Below, in pieces: positions 63,605-64,000 of a stretch of DNA of 64,000 bases. The stretch is taken from positions 62,001 through 126,000 of the forward strand of contig NZ_SUNI01000003.1 of the NCBI RefSeq assembly GCF_005048225.1, in the 5' to 3' direction. Below the pieces are notes generated by a model. That model saw nothing but the letters and a program-made list of their open reading frames with translations. It ran no database searches and was not told the origin of the DNA. The DNA comes from Paracoccus gahaiensis. Lineage in GTDB: Bacteria; Pseudomonadota; Alphaproteobacteria; Rhodobacterales; Rhodobacteraceae. The position numbers and the translations under genes were made by a program. Position 1 is the first letter of the stretch; the number at the start of each line of letters is the position of its first letter.

Positions 63605-64000
63605 ACCGCCCCAAGCCCCCGCTCTCGATCCTGGTCGTCGAGGACGAACTCATCATCTCGATGGATATCGAGATGATGATCGAAGATGCCGGCCATCGGG
63701 TCATGGCCACGGCCGCCTCGCTGAAGGCGGTCGCGGCGCTGCCGGTCGAGACCAAGCCCGACGTGGCGCTGGTCGACATGCAGCTGGCGCAGGGCAGCAC
63801 CGGGCTGGAGGTGAATGACGAGATCCGCAAGCGCTGGCCAGGCACCATCGTCGTCTTCGTCACCGCCAATCCCAAGAAGATCCCCGAGGATTTCGCGGGC
63901 GCGCATGGCGTCATCGCCAAGCCCTTCTCGTCGGCGGGCTTCGTCGCCGCCCTGCGCTATCTGGAGGAGGGGGTCTGCGATCCGCCCCCCGTCTCGCCCG
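63601..64000 (+). CDS. response regulator, receiver domain (runs off window)
   Basis: Predicted 133 residues so far, open to the window edge. A complete receiver domain: acidic pair E14-D15 (VVEDEL), phosphoacceptor D59 in VALVDMQL, T88 in FVTAN and K107 in IAKPF. The linker after about 120 (EEGVCDPPPVSP) suggests little or nothing follows, so it may be a single-domain regulator. ATGA overlap with the LOV kinase shows they are partners. Confidence 0.9.
   Translation, partial: MNRPKPPLSILVVEDELIISMDIEMMIEDAGHRVMATAASLKAVAALPVETKPDVALVDMQLAQGSTGLEVNDEIRKRWPGTIVVFVTANPKKIPEDFAGAHGVIAKPFSSAGFVAALRYLEEGVCDPPPVSP

Overview
The window looks like chromosomal DNA of a high-GC alphaproteobacterium of the Rhodobacteraceae, most likely Paracoccus or a close relative. 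The evidence is the very GC-rich codon use, a membrane-anchored cytochrome c552 of the CycM type, a glcDEF glycolate oxidase cluster, a dnaX-ebfC-recR cluster with the SRP RNA gene nearby, DUF6525 and DUF1826 genes, and a short dispersed intergenic element typical in style of this family. I see no rRNA, tRNA, CRISPR array, transposase, integrase or phage gene. Genes are dense, many neighbours overlap by 4 bases (ATGA or GTGA), and spacers are short.

Layout. 0.1-8 kb: cmk, adenine deaminase, hisBH, a KtrAB/TrkAH-type potassium system and a BCCT osmolyte transporter. 8-12.6 kb: a coiled-coil/LP-repeat protein with zapA, a small lipoprotein, an esterase, a small membrane protein, an MFS exporter and a DUF599 protein. 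12.7-17.1 kb: glcDEF and a heat-shock Hsp20 gene. 17.2-21 kb: recR, ebfC and dnaX, a HAD phosphatase and the SRP RNA (ffs). 21.4-23.4 kb: SRPBCC protein, pheA and cycM. 23.6-30.7 kb: a YejABEF-type peptide ABC transporter translationally coupled to a glycosyltransferase. 30.7-33 kb: cysS with an anomalous 3' third, then a squalene/phytoene-synthase-like (NDUFAF6-like) gene. 33-36 kb: a PotBCA-type importer without a binding protein. 36-43.7 kb: a cytochrome P450 coupled to a membrane hydrolase, an M48 protease, a CoxE-like VWA protein, a GMC oxidoreductase and a GH1 beta-glucosidase. 43.7-48.2 kb: sitABCD manganese/iron importer divergent from a Fur/Mur regulator, then an IMPACT-family protein. 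48.3-54.3 kb: an MDR oxidoreductase, a COG0523-DUF1826-DUF6525 operon behind a Zur-like operator, an ABC-F ATPase and a MipA-like outer membrane protein. 54.6-58.2 kb: gamma-glutamyltransferase-like protein, a 2-hydroxyacid dehydrogenase and a BASS transporter. 58.5-62.3 kb: cysA-sbp-cysT-cysW sulfate importer. 62.5-64 kb: a LOV blue-light sensor kinase coupled to a response regulator that runs off the window.

Most genes are core or housekeeping. The observations most worth following are: (i) the last ~450 bases of cysS have about 55% GC and different codon use, ending exactly at the stop codon; (ii) a near-perfect palindrome of Zur type over the -10 of a COG0523/DUF1826/DUF6525 operon; (iii) a LOV histidine kinase whose ATP-binding domain lacks a recognisable G1 box; (iv) palindromes around a consensus -35 between sitA and the Fur-family gene; (v) a P450-hydrolase pair; and (vi) a dispersed hairpin-plus-ATATTTGGGC element, one copy of which lies inside the glcE coding sequence. 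No clear, wholly new multi-gene defence or biosynthetic system is visible.
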